DNA of 64,000 nt. Source: Mimachlamys varia. Its lineage: Eukaryota > Mollusca > Bivalvia > Pectinida > Pectinidae. The notes beneath the pieces were generated by a model. That model saw only the letters and a program-made list of their open reading frames with translations. It made no database searches and was not told the origin of the DNA. A program made the translations under genes and the position numbers. Location: contig OX392530.1 of NCBI GenBank assembly GCA_947623455.1, forward strand, positions 33,139,405 through 33,203,404, given 5' to 3'. Positions 34,471-44,985 of this stretch are shown one piece after another. The stretch's first letter is position 1, and every line of letters begins with the position of its first letter.

Positions 34471-34550
34471 CTCCCCGCCCTAAACAGTTGAAATCAAAAC
34501 ATGCATCTTCTGACGAAATGGCACCGCTCAAGGAAGAGAATTGCCGGTGA
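34471..34550 (+). CDS. Candidate exon, plus strand
   Basis: A strong acceptor, TTGTTTATCTGTTTCTACAG, ends at 34470. After two bases the frame reads P-R-P-K-Q-L-K-S-K-H-A-S-S-D-E-M-A-P-L-K then E-E-N-C-R and a TGA at 34548-34550. A weak donor CCG|GTGACC overlaps the stop, so it is either a terminal exon or an internal exon with a poor donor. The basic and polar composition would suit the gene that starts at 30771, but the phases do not match without a further exon in between. I saw no AATAAA soon after. Confidence 0.3.
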
Positions 34551-35105
34551 CCTTGACCCCGTATTATCTAAGAGTACTCAATCATCACAGTGCCTCTATT
34601 TATGGCGGGTAGTTATATACATTAGAGCCGAGGTAAATCAATTCGGCTTTATCTTCTGAGCAGAAGAGGTCGTGTCAGAACCTACTAATCATATCGTTTG
34701 TGAGAATATCTTTTGATACTACCCCCGTATAATGTTGTTCGCCCATTATGTATATTACCACTGATTGTATACAGAAATCACCCAACATTCCTCATTCATT
34801 CGTGACCTTCGCGGTGGGGAACGGACCAAAAGCACATGTGAATCACGACAAAACGAGTGCAGGAGAGCCACAGGTAATCAGTCCTAATTACGTGTCCCAC
34901 ACGATCATGTGCACGAGTTGTGCTGACACGGCATTTTCCCCGTCGACTCGCCGTGACCACGTGTACCGTCCTATCGACCCGTTATGCAGACATGATAGTG
35001 CAACCGATCGCTGACCCAGTTCTTTCCGATGATGTGCTACTATTATAAATATTAGGATGTATAAATGCAGTTCCCCAGTTAAACATACAATCTTTATCTC
35101 TCCCA
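34551..35105. other. No gene supported
   Basis: A 99-base AG..GT-bounded frame at 34774-34872 (plus) and an overlapping minus frame at 34888-35106 are open. Neither has convincing splice signals. Confidence 0.35.
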
Positions 35106-35403
35106 AGATAACTCAATATTGACATCAAATTGTCTGGGCATTCTGCGCGCAACTAACCGTTGACAAATATCGCCACCAATGCGTGTATTCCGCTCTACAA
35201 AGAGGATGCTATTTGCAGACATATGGTTTATCTAACATTCCAGAGTCCCCGGTGCTTATTTCTAAATTCGTTGAGTCCGGGTTAAACGTGAAGACCATGT
35301 CTTTCCAAGTTAATTCAATATTGATGGCGAGTTGTCTGGACATACTGCAGGCACCATTGACACATGTGCTCACCGATCCATCGGGAGCTATCTTCAGAAA
35401 CAT
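35106..35403 (-). pseudogene. Diverged duplicated coding-like segment
   Basis: On the minus strand a 64-codon frame (35403-35209) has protein-like composition, with cysteines and T-W-K-D-M-V-F-T-F-N-P. About 200 bases further on, at 35165-35100, a second copy of its central part appears, diverged and interrupted by a stop. The shared nucleotides are TCAATATTGA(A/G)TTA..TTGG and the C-A-G-A-C-A-A block. It looks like a duplicated, decayed exon or mobile-element fragment. No family was recognised, and splice sites are weak. Confidence 0.25.
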
Positions 35404-36990
35404 AGTTTATCTTTTACTTCAATACCCCATAACTTACTCTTTACATACTCTTTTTACTCTTTACATACTCTATAAGATATCTGCGAACTTAAAAACTATA
35501 TAGTATCAGAAACCCTAAATATTCATTTATACAAGCATGGTGTGTTTCATAAATAATCACTGAACTTAAACTGTAATCGACGTATTTTGTCAACTTGGAG
35601 AAGTAAGTGCCCAACTGCTCCATCTGACTTCTAAGTCCATATATACATGTACAAGTACATGTAACATGTCTTAACAGGCATATTTATGGCAAACTGTCGT
35701 CCTCCGTCGTTTAAATCCATGTTCGACAATTAGCCCACCACATTAAATCATTTTATGTATATTTTGTTTACTTTAAATCGTTGCATTTGCTGTCAATTCT
35801 GAAGACTAAAACGTCGAAAATAAAACTGAAACGAAAATTGCATGGCACACAGTATGTGTATAGGTGTCGGACGCGGTACTGTACGAAACTATACATAACG
35901 TACAAGTGCTGTGGTCAGCCCCGTAGCTCGTTTACGGTAACAAGGAGTCACCATGGCATGTTAAAGCATACCGATCTAATTATCGTGTATTAATTAACTG
36001 GACGTGTATTAGCAAGAACGATAGCAAGAACGAATACCATGATTTCTCAGCTTTCGTGTCAACAGGTCAACATTCACCACCAGCTATACCAACTCCAGAC
36101 AGATTTTTTTCATAAAAACTCTGATGTACAAATTGTACACACACAGCGCTGACCTTGCGCTTTATTGTTTCGCACTATATTCACTTATATATATATACAA
36201 ATAATTGCAGCGTTTCACTGAAGACGCTGTCCTTACATGTAGCTAGAGGCAATATTGTCAAGTATCTATCTACAAGACTGACACAAATGTCTGGTTCACA
36301 GTAGTGTATAATAACTGTATGTCAATGCCCACAAATTTTAATTCTAAATATATTAAACAAATACATTGAGCACCAGGTTGTGTCCATTTGCGATCAGGTC
36401 ATTATAGTATATTTAAATGCAGAAATAAGATTATATCAGCTATAAAATATCATATCTATAAAATGACTTGTGTCGATCATAAAATATTGTCTCACTAACA
36501 ATGTATTTGTAACATTATAATAAAACACCTCTCGCCATGTACATTTGTGTTTGTAAATGCGGCGTCCCCGGCAGTTCTGATTGTACTGTTTACATTTTAA
36601 ACATGAATTAATGATATTCTAATAAGCACCTGCTGTATGAATATGTACAATATGTATGTACAATAAAGATATAAACAAAACGTGGCTCCTGCTCTTTCTC
36701 TTAATAATGTACAATGTACCTGCTTGGTGTGTTAAAATTACATTGCGAAGCACGTTGTATACTGTTAACGTATATTGTACGCTATGAGCACCAATGAAAC
36801 ACATTCGAATGACATTCAACTGAAACTTGTATATGTATTGAATGATGACACCCCCCGATTCCCGAAGGCTAATGTGTTATATAATAGCTATGACAACATG
36901 CAATACCAGTGCAATTGTATGTTTTGTATCGACCCTCAATAATGATATCACTGTTTACCCTTCACCTGTGATGTCGATTGTGACACTTAC
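35404..36990. other. No gene seen
   Basis: AT-rich sequence. TTACTCTTTACATACTCTTT is locally duplicated at about 35428-35472. Confidence 0.45.
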
Positions 36991-37391
36991 CCCTCGGTGG
37001 CATAAGTTTCCATAAGAAGTGGCTCCCGGTCCATCGACTCCCCGTCCGCGGGGGGTATTAACACACGGGCATGTTTCTTGCCCTTGGCCCTTCTTGGGCT
37101 AGGCAAAGGTGTCACCTCAAGGTCCATTTCAACGTCACTTCCGGTGCCATTACTCTCCTGGATGTAGACTTCACCAAAACTTACAGACGCTGTTTTCACG
37201 TGTTCAGAACGTTTGGAATCCGGACTATCCTCGGACAGTTTTAGAATTGACATGTTGTCGGTTTCCCCAGCACGAGTGTCTGCTACGTCAGACGGAACCC
37301 ACTCGGGGATTGCACATTGATATTGCTGACTGCATAGTGTTTCGATTGCTAACAAATGCACACAGCATTTAACAAGCCACTTTTCTACGAT
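36991..37391 (-). CDS. Internal coding exon, minus strand, unidentified protein
   Basis: On the minus strand an acceptor (CTCACCTGTCATTTTACAG) precedes 37391. The frame stays open for 133 codons plus two bases to 36991, where GG|GTAAGT gives a near-perfect donor. The first residues (I-V-E-K-W-L-V-K-C-C-V-H-L-L-A-I) are amphipathic or hydrophobic. The middle is acidic and serine-rich (S-E-D-S-P-D-S-K-R-S-E). Later comes a basic patch (S-P-R-R-A-K-G-K-K-H-A-R), then D-R-E-P-L-L-M-E-T-Y. The long polar stretch resembles a cytoplasmic loop or tail with kinase-type sites. An alternative acceptor is CTATGCAG at about 37341. It leaves phase 2, which fits the exon at 25883-26003. I cannot name the family. 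Confidence 0.5.
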
Positions 37392-38399
37392 CTGTAAAAT
37401 GACAGGTGAGTCATTGTGAGGTTTACCTGTATTTCCCTAGTTCATGTTGAACGTTCGGTGATCAAATGAGGGGAATCCCAACGTGTTATCTATTCCAACT
37501 ATAGCTTGAGCTACATAATACACCTCCCAACATAGTCGGCCCTGCCATGTCAGACAGGCAGAGCTCGTCGGCGCTATTAAGACGAGGGAGAGAGAGAGTA
37601 GAAATGCTTGTTCCAAATCGATCTCACAAAATGAACTCCTTTAAAACAGGATGCAACTGTTGTTGTTAAGATTCCCGTCCAAATCAAATAATGGTGTTTG
37701 TCAGAACCCCCCTACGCTTTACTGATCGATTAGGTATGTTAGCGAGATCTGTACGAGTTCTGCTAGAGTCAGAGGTCAAAGGACAAATTTACATCGCACA
37801 GTAAATATTGAAGAGCTAACCATTGTGGTACGGCCTACCAACATACAGACAATACATACTGCCACAGAATCCATTAACCGCAAAACGCACAATAACGTTT
37901 TGTTGGGTTTACATGTGAAACTTTAAACACAGGAATGTTACATGTGTATCCGTACACAAACCTCACGTGGCTGAGGTGTATGTGTGTGTTATGGTGAGCC
38001 CACGTGGTTCGAAATGTATGTTGTACATAGGTGTGAATTGAATCGTAGCTAGATAAACATAAAGTCGGGTTATAGCGTTAGGATAGTGTCAATATTCCAA
38101 CAGTAGTCTGCTTCTGGCTTTACCGCACCGTTAAAGGAAAACGGAACGTTTCTGTTCATCCACTCCAGACACCAATAAGTATTGGGCCAGTCTCGGTTAT
38201 GACGAGAATTTATTGGATAATTACAAGTTTGGAGTTTTGTCAAGTAGATTACATACTCATTTGAACCTTGATAACAAAGACAGCTTTATCTGGCCCCTGT
38301 CAGATGTTCAAACACAAACATTAGATAAAGAGACAGAGATGGGTTTGTGTTTTATTTCAAAACCGGAAGAAAGCTTTGAAGTGTTTTGTGATTTAATAT
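37392..38399. other. No gene supported
   Basis: A plus-strand frame at 38213-38416 (67 codons from TTG) has fairly protein-like composition, but no ATG start, acceptor or motif supports it. Confidence 0.35.
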
Positions 38400-38670
38400 G
38401 GACATATCTATATTGACATGTCTGTATTTATACATTTGTGTATGTATACAATTTTTTTAATATGTCTGATTGTCATTTTTGTATTGACATGATTGTACAA
38501 ATTGTATTTATACATTTTTTTCAATATGTCTGATTGTCATTTCTGTATTAACAAGTTTGTATTTATAATTTTTGTATTCACAAATTTTTTAAATATGTCA
38601 TTGTCATTTTAGTATTGGCATATATTTACATATCTTTATTTACATGTTTGTATTTACATTTTATGTAATG
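38400..38670 (+). repeat. AT-rich degenerate tandem repeat
   Basis: About four relatives of a 60-75-base unit share AATATGTCTGATTGTCATTT(T/C)TGTATT and TTGTATTTATA. The copies are strongly diverged. Confidence 0.6.
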
Positions 38671-38974
38671 ATATGCATTTCCATTGCGGGAAGTTCAATA
38701 TATACACTCAACCATGTCTACCAATTGTTGTTCAGTTATAACGAATCTAAATGTCAAATCGTTATGACACGAACAGGGCGTTCTGAACGGTAATTCTGAT
38801 TCGACAAAAGCTGGTTGGTTATGAAATAAGGACATATGTAATAAGTCAAAGCAAACGGGGGATGATTGTAGCAAAGAAATATATGTATTCCCCACAATTA
38901 ATAAACAAGAGCAGAATAAAAGCACGAACTGGTAGGTATAATGAGGTCGTAGGGTGACGTATTCGATATATATA

Positions 38975-39070
38975 CCACTTCCGCCGTTCACCAGGGCCAC
39001 CGGGGGTTCGATTCCCGATCTGAAGGGTAGATGACAGTATGGGTTCTCTGGTATACAAATACAGTTTATA
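38975..39070 (+). repeat. SINE family 1 head fragment
   Basis: CCGTTCACCAGGGCCACCGGGGGTTCGATTCCCGATCTGA matches the B-box region of family 1 at 20430-20468. It is followed by a decayed GGGTTCTCTGG core. The remainder is missing. Confidence 0.55.
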
Positions 39071-40379
39071 ATTTATACGGGAATAGACAACCAAACACAC
39101 CGATAACGACAAAAGTTCGGGCACGATGAACTCCAAAACAAGCAAGCGAGTTATTTTGTTCCTGGTTATATATATATTTTTTTTTCTTCAAATTATCGGG
39201 GCGTAATTTTCTTTAACAGCCTAGTGTGCTTATAAGTATGTGACAATTTTATGACAAACGCAACGAAAAATCGAACAATTTAGAAACTAAGGAAGAAACT
39301 GAAATATAACATATGCAAATTAAGAACGAATAATAGTAAAGGGCCATGTTGGCGGCACCATGTATTTCCGAACAGCATATATAACTAAGCCTGTGTTGAA
39401 ATCAACAAACCGCTCAAGTCAGCATTACTCTCTATTTACATTGTCTTAAACGTTCTCAAAAGAATTGCCAGAATTGGCCGAACTTTATTTGATTTTGAAG
39501 GCCTGTTTCAGACAGTGTTTGGCCATGCTAGACCCACTAAAAGTACAAGGTAACGACTGGCTAGTCTTACAAAAATAACGTCTAAACTATTAACCCTGTA
39601 TCATCTGGAAGGCGGAGAACGAATCCGGATCTGTAACATCCATGCCGCTGCCTTGTTGCTAATTTGCTTCCTTAAGTGCAAATGTCAACAAAACAGCCGA
39701 GGTTTACACTTCCTTGGCTATTTGGTGTAGATTGTTCTCGACAGTGGGCACAGAGCAGGGGGTCCGAGTTAAATCGCTATAGTCTTATCCACAAACCTAC
39801 CGTGTCTCACCGGGCTAAAACGTACCCTTTCACTTTTAAAAATTATCAACGAGATATTTAATTCGGTTAGATTTGTATCAAATTATTGTAGAGTACAGTG
39901 TATTTGATCTTCTCTCAAAATCGTACAAAGATATTGAAGAGGAAACCACGCCTTTTGAATGACATATATACAGTTTAGTTATGCTGAGGAATTGTCAAAA
40001 TATACAGATGTGTCGGATAAAATAAAACAGGTTTGTTTACGTTTGGGCAAACTGCACTCCACATCCGGAACCGTGGTCTATGTTTACCAACCCTTAAAAT
40101 AGAACGAACCCGGAAATTGCATTTAACCATCACCTATTCCGACACATCATTTAGAATATCCACCGATTCCTCGGTACTTTGTATATCTGTTGTAAATTCA
40201 ACATCTATCAACAAAAGATAACACGCCAATTAACACGTGCTAGAGTTGGAGAACTAGCATACGGAAACACATAGTCGGCATAAGCTTGGTAACACTGGTA
40301 GTAGAATTAAAGACCTGCTCAGAACTACAATACATGCTTTAATTCAATTGTAAAAAAACGTTTTTGATTGCTGACCTTT
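39071..40379. other. No gene seen
   Basis: No supported exon. Two frames of 61-62 codons (39676 and 40033, plus) lack context. Confidence 0.4.
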
Positions 40380-40820
40380 TGCACACGGTTTATAACATAA
40401 ACGAAAGGAGAGCCCCTTGTGCTCTATCCATGGTCTTCAATGATTCGGGTGAAATGTTCTGTAATGTAAATGGAGCTTTTCGTGAAAACTAACCACTGCC
40501 ACTGTGGTCATGAAAGTAGGTCAAAGTGATTTTCCTTCGTTAACTTCATCCATTGAAGCTACCAGCCAAATAGCATGTCTCTAGGCTTTTCGGTATTTTA
40601 AAACAAGTCGTTTGGAAGTTTGACATACTTGACCCCTGGTACCTTGAAATTGGGTCAATGATTTTAGTTTTTGTTCTTGCAAACAACTTTGTTCAGCTCC
40701 ATCCACTAGTTCTTTTGGTATTTTAGAAGAAGCCATTTAAAGGGAAAGTTGACAGACGCAGTACGGACGCCTCACCTTGACATAAGCTCATTTGGCCGTT
40801 CGGCCCAGGTGAGCAAAACA
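40380..40820 (+). repeat. Bivalve-type dispersed repeat with palindromic end
   Basis: The sequence contains two diverged internal units: TGGTCATGAAAGTAGGTCAAAGTGA..CATGTCTCTAGGCTTTTCGG, and CTTGACCCCTGGTACCTTGAAATTGGGTCAATG..TTCTTTTGGTATTTTAGAAGAAG. It ends GCTCATTTGGCCGTTCGGCC then CAGGTGAGCAAAAC. The last block can form a GCTCA/TGAGC stem around GGCCGTTCGGCC. From memory, very similar sequences are abundant in bivalve genomes. The class is uncertain. Confidence 0.65.
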
Positions 40821-41679
40821 TTTTTGTGTGACATGATGGAATTATGAGACAATACCATGTAGTTCGTTCTACATTTAAAGATTTTTACTTTCGCTTTGTT
40901 GCTGAAGTCAAGAACGTAGATTTGCCTCAGACCCTTCAACTTCTGTGTGTTGTGTTGAAAAGTTTGCTCTAATGCACAAGTACAGCACGTGCAATTGCGG
41001 CCATTAAAGCTGAACTTCTAAGACAGCGCCTGAAGGGTATGGCACATAAATATTCCTTTCTTCTGATGCACTTTTCGTTTTTCACGTGAAACGAAATCGC
41101 TGTAATTTGTTGATTGCCGATAAACGTCTACGATAGTGCATAATTTCTCGATTACATTTTTATAAAGGCAAGCCATGTTATTTGTTAAATGTAAATAAAA
41201 GAAGGCCCACAAATTCTTCATTGCACAACTTAAAGGTTGATAAAAAGATACCATGTTGCGATGATGGGACCGCTATCGGGTTTGGGAATCGGGGCGTTAT
41301 TTTTAGCAAAGCTTGTCGACTAGAACACCATTTTGGTCTTATAGATGTACACAGAGCCTCGGTCTGATACATTTACAATGGAGATACCTGGCAGTATATT
41401 ACTGACACGTGACCCACTGGGGTTTACAGCTAATGACAGAACTGCCGGGGCACAGGGATCGATCGCAAACCACTTCCGGTTCAAATTATAAGGCTTTCAA
41501 ACGTGTGTCGGTTTGTTACGAATAAGCTGCGTTTGTAAAATGATAAAATAAATCTCAATAGAGGCCTATCACAAAACTGTATCGTGCGTTACAGGAATCG
41601 ACTTTATATTTAACTGATAAAAGTGAAATTCGGTAACAAGATAAAACGGTAACAACGCCATTAAAATTCTCCGAATTCG
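40821..41679. other. No gene seen
   Basis: Overlapping frames of 61-78 codons at 41018-41372 on both strands are not supported. Confidence 0.4.
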
Positions 41680-41945
41680 TCAGTAACTCTTACATTCGTG
41701 TAACTCGGGGATCATTTTTTTCAAAGACAGCCTCAAAACGTTTGAAGTTTCTCTACGAATTCCACCAAGTATTGCATGGGAGCTGAACGGCTGCCAACCC
41801 TGCTCACGGTACCGAAGCTGTTCCATATCAGATTGAGCTCGGAGTGACAGGGGGGAGATCGTTAACCTACTGCGCTCCCTCCCCACCAACGTCTCGGACC
41901 TACCATCACGTGCATGAGCCCACACCTGACGGTACCACGCGCTAA
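41680..41945 (-). other. GC-rich patch with 81-codon minus-strand frame
   Basis: The minus frame from 41925 to 41680 encodes a basic, leucine-rich product (R-E-R-S-R-L-T-I-S-P-L-S-L-R-A-Q). The stretch is markedly GC-richer than its flanks. It contains two related phrases, GGTACCGTCAGGTGTGGGC and GGTACCGTGAGCAGGGTTGG. It may be a coding exon, a repeat or a structured RNA. Nothing decisive is visible. Confidence 0.25.
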
Positions 41946-42479
41946 CACTAATTTGTATAATACGCGTAACTTTAGTTTAAATACACACTTATGTTAAAGT
42001 TTGAACGTAATTTTCTTTGTCAGTTACGTTTCCACAAACGGAAAGATAAGATCGTACGGAAAACAACCGGAAATGAGACAAGCGTGCCTGCATAGTTTCC
42101 CTCTAATTCGAAGCATGATAACGAGGTTGAGAAATTCATTAGACTAAAGAGGGAGGTAATAGGAAGAGCGAGTCATTTAGAAACATCCGGAAAACATTTC
42201 ATTTGCATAAAAGATTGGATAGACGTAAATCAGGCCATACTTCTCGTTCCCCTACGGTAACTTCCGTTAACAGAAGAGCATCGTAGAGGAAAGGTGATGA
42301 TGCTATAGTTATAATTAATTTGTTCACATGTAGTATGAGGAGCAAATGCATGTACGGATTTCTCTTACAGGATATCGATCCTAGGTTTAATACTTTAAAA
42401 AAAGGTCAGACAATCACTAAAACGATGCTGACATTATTATTTACAACCATTTTTTGAACAAGTTCTGACCCTTGAATTA
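41946..42479. other. No gene seen
   Basis: No supported feature in this interval. Confidence 0.45.
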
Positions 42480-42603
42480 GTCACTCTAGTTGGCCGTGAT
42501 GGAGGTGCGCTACTGTACTTCACGGGTTGGTGATTTCACGACAAATCACCAGGGAATTGAACAGCGGTCGCCGCTTTTCCCACCGTGCTACCCGTCCACC
42601 CAA
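42480..42603 (-). repeat. SINE family 1 head, degraded, minus strand
   Basis: On the minus strand GGGTGGACGGGTAGCACGGTGG is followed by GCGGCGACCGCTGTTCAATTCCC, matching the tRNA-like head and B box of family 1. The core and tail are not recognisable. Confidence 0.5.
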
Positions 42604-42814
42604 AGATAACACATAAACGTGTAACGATTTTAAAGCACAACTGCATGTCCCTTTATATGTTCATGTTGTACATTGTATTGTTACCATTGAAGTGAACCAA
42701 GGTACCTTAACGCCGACCCAACTTCTCAATCTAAAAGAAAATATAACGTGTATAACCGTATCATTTACACCATTCACCTCACTCCAGATAACGGAACAGG
42801 AACAGTGAGAGCAA

Positions 42815-42994
42815 ATGGCCAAGCATCTAGGAGAAGATGAATGTGGTTCTGCGTTTATCAGACTTACCATGAAAAACATAGTTGTACAAGTGATGTACTG
42901 GCACTCAAACACGCAATACCGTGCCAAAACTAATCTGTCTACCTCCCTTCAACACAAACCCGCCTTTTTTAAGGTAAAAGAAAAGTTTATTTGA
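42815..42994 (+). CDS. Hypothetical 59-aa ORF
   Basis: ATG at 42815 (GCAAATGGCC context) opens 59 codons of fairly protein-like composition (M-A-K-H-L-G-E-D-E-C-G-S-A-F-I-R). AAG|GTAAAAG at about 42973 could be a donor, making this a start exon ending P-A-F-F-K. No promoter or family was recognised, and the minus strand is also open here. Confidence 0.18.
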   Translation: MAKHLGEDECGSAFIRLTMKNIVVQVMYWHSNTQYRAKTNLSTSLQHKPAFFKVKEKFI

Positions 42995-43132
42995 ACTGAC
43001 TCATTTGAATTCAAACGTCCGAACCCATTTCTATTCCACCTGAAAATCGTTTTTTGAGGTATCCATCATTTTGGCCTAGGCTTCTGTAGTATAGACATGT
43101 TCCGTCAAATTACCCGCCTAACCAATTACATC

Positions 43133-43208
43133 TGCCTCGGGTATGATATATCGGTTACACCGGTAACTTTCTATTCGGGGCATGATATATCGTTTACACC
43201 GGTAATTG
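43133..43208 (+). repeat. Two-copy tandem repeat
   Basis: ATGATATATCGGTTACACCGGTAACT recurs 47 bases later as ATGATATATCGTTTACACCGGTAATT. Confidence 0.75.
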
Positions 43209-44536
43209 CGGGATAGTCTAATGCCTTGTTTGGATCAACCTGCGGTACGGAATTATCGGAAGACAATTCTCAATTATTTATCTGCCGTTATATCACAGTG
43301 AAGTTATACAGCTAATCAATTTTGCTGAAGTCACACATTAACGCGAGTGCTAAACAAGGTATCAGAGACATTTAGTACATGTTGATTGGTTTGTTGGCCT
43401 GTAAATTTTGTTTGTTTGTATTTATAAAGCTAATTAAATTGGGAGGATGGGGGATGTTGAATGTTAGTAAAAACCGATCAAGAACGCTTTGGAGAAAATC
43501 AGAAGTTCCGATCGAGAACGCTTTGTAGAAAATGAATAGATTTGATAATTAAATGTTTCTTTGAATTAAATACTTGCAGAGTTTTCATAACACATCTTAA
43601 ACAATCAGTTTCTGCCCTTTTTGGGTCGTAAATATTCCTGGTGACCATAAACTATCAACCCCCACCCCCTACTTCATACTTTTCCACATTCGTCATTGTC
43701 ATATTTGTTGTTATCACGTGATTGATTTGTAAAGTATTGTCATACGTGTTTATTAAGGAGAGGACTTAATGTACATTGTGTCCAACCTTTTTTTTATAGC
43801 GATAACATATGTTTAACCCCCCCTCCCCCGACACATTACACACAACACACAGTTCAGTACTAACTGCACTTGCGCTAAGTAACAATAGTACTGACACCGT
43901 TCCAGGAAACATCTGCCACGAGACGTTCGTAATTAACAAAACATTAGTCAGGGTACCTGATCAGCGGGGCACCTGTCACCGTAATTAGTTAATTAATATG
44001 TATTGTTATGAAGCCACATAGTTACCCGAACCACAAGAATTGACAGTACTGTTCTATAGGGTCTCTGGCAGAACGTCACCTGACGACCTATAGTTGTTAT
44101 TGCGCGGGGAATGCCTCTTCCATTGAGAAAGATTGTGGTGAACCGCATTTCATCTATGTCAACAAATCAACGTATATAGGGCTCCGCATAAGCACACGGG
44201 TATGTTCAGTTCATAATTTCGATTGCGTTTGGTGAAAATGAATGTAAATGTTGCGATGGTGCCAAGTTTTGTGTTTATCCTCTCCTCATTATCCTGCACG
44301 CTCTGACGCGGCAGGCCGAGTTGCCACAGGAAACGCATTCCAAGATAAGGCTAGAAATGCCAGGGAGGACAACAAGGTTTGGGGAACTACGCAGTGCCTA
44401 ACTGATTGTAACGGCAACTTACCTGTCTAATCTGACGTGTTAGAAACAAGCTATTGTATTGTAAAACTAAGGCAAGATGAACACTTCTGTTTCATATTAA
44501 CAAAAAATCATGAACACCTGTGATTAATTTAGAAAT
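43209..44536. other. No gene seen
   Basis: No supported exon. A 60-codon frame at 44248 (plus) lacks context. Confidence 0.45.
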
Positions 44537-44794
44537 GGGTGGTTGGGTTGTGCAAAAGATAGCGCACTTGCCTTACACCAATGCGGCCGGGGTTCGATTC
44601 CCCAACCGGACGTGAAAATGTTTATATATATACACTGTATATAAATGTATGGGTCACCTGCCCGACCACGTGGGTTTTCTCCGGATACTCCGGTTTCCTC
44701 CCACAATTAAACCCTTTGCGGGCCAACAAGAGTGATTAATATCAGTTGGATAATTTTACATACATGTAACTGTTGTAAAATAAATAAAGTTCAT
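44537..44794 (+). mobile_element. tRNA-derived SINE (family 1)
   Basis: GGTGGTTGGGTTGTGCAAAA head, GATAGCGCACTTGCC, B box GGGGTTCGATTCC, core GTGGGTTTTCTCCGGATACTCC then GGTTTCCTCCCAC, GAGTGATTAATATCAGTTGG and the TAAAATAAATAAAGTTCA tail. A TATA-rich insertion of about 30 bases separates head and core, at 44619-44649. The flanking repeat AATT(T/A)AGAAAT at 44526-44536 and 44795-44805 looks like an 11-base target duplication with one difference. Confidence 0.88.
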
Positions 44795-44805
44795 AATTAA
44801 GAAAT

Positions 44806-44985
44806 AGACAAAGACCATGTTGAACACTTACTTTATGTAAATAAAAACGACAACAGAAAAGTACTTTCGCCTAAGGCTGTGTGTTGTTTCGAGGAAACAT
44901 CAGTGTAGAACAAGGCTACATTTAACAAGCTGTGTCATTCTTACAATTAAATCAATTTAAACATATAACAATGCTACTATATCAT
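44806..44985. other. No gene seen
   Basis: Short spacer between the SINE and the 26-bp array. Confidence 0.5.

Noticed and set aside
34774..34872. 99-base exon candidate with AG and GT borders
   Set aside because: The acceptor lacks a pyrimidine tract, the donor is poor and its phase does not fit the neighbouring exon candidates.
36619..36819. 66-codon minus-strand frame near the good exon at 37 kb
   Set aside because: It is AT-rich with random composition and has no splice sites linking it to the exon at 36991.
41680..41945. Structured RNA gene
   Set aside because: The patch is GC-rich with internal similarity, but it matches none of the common small RNA signatures I looked for (5S rRNA, 7SK, U6).
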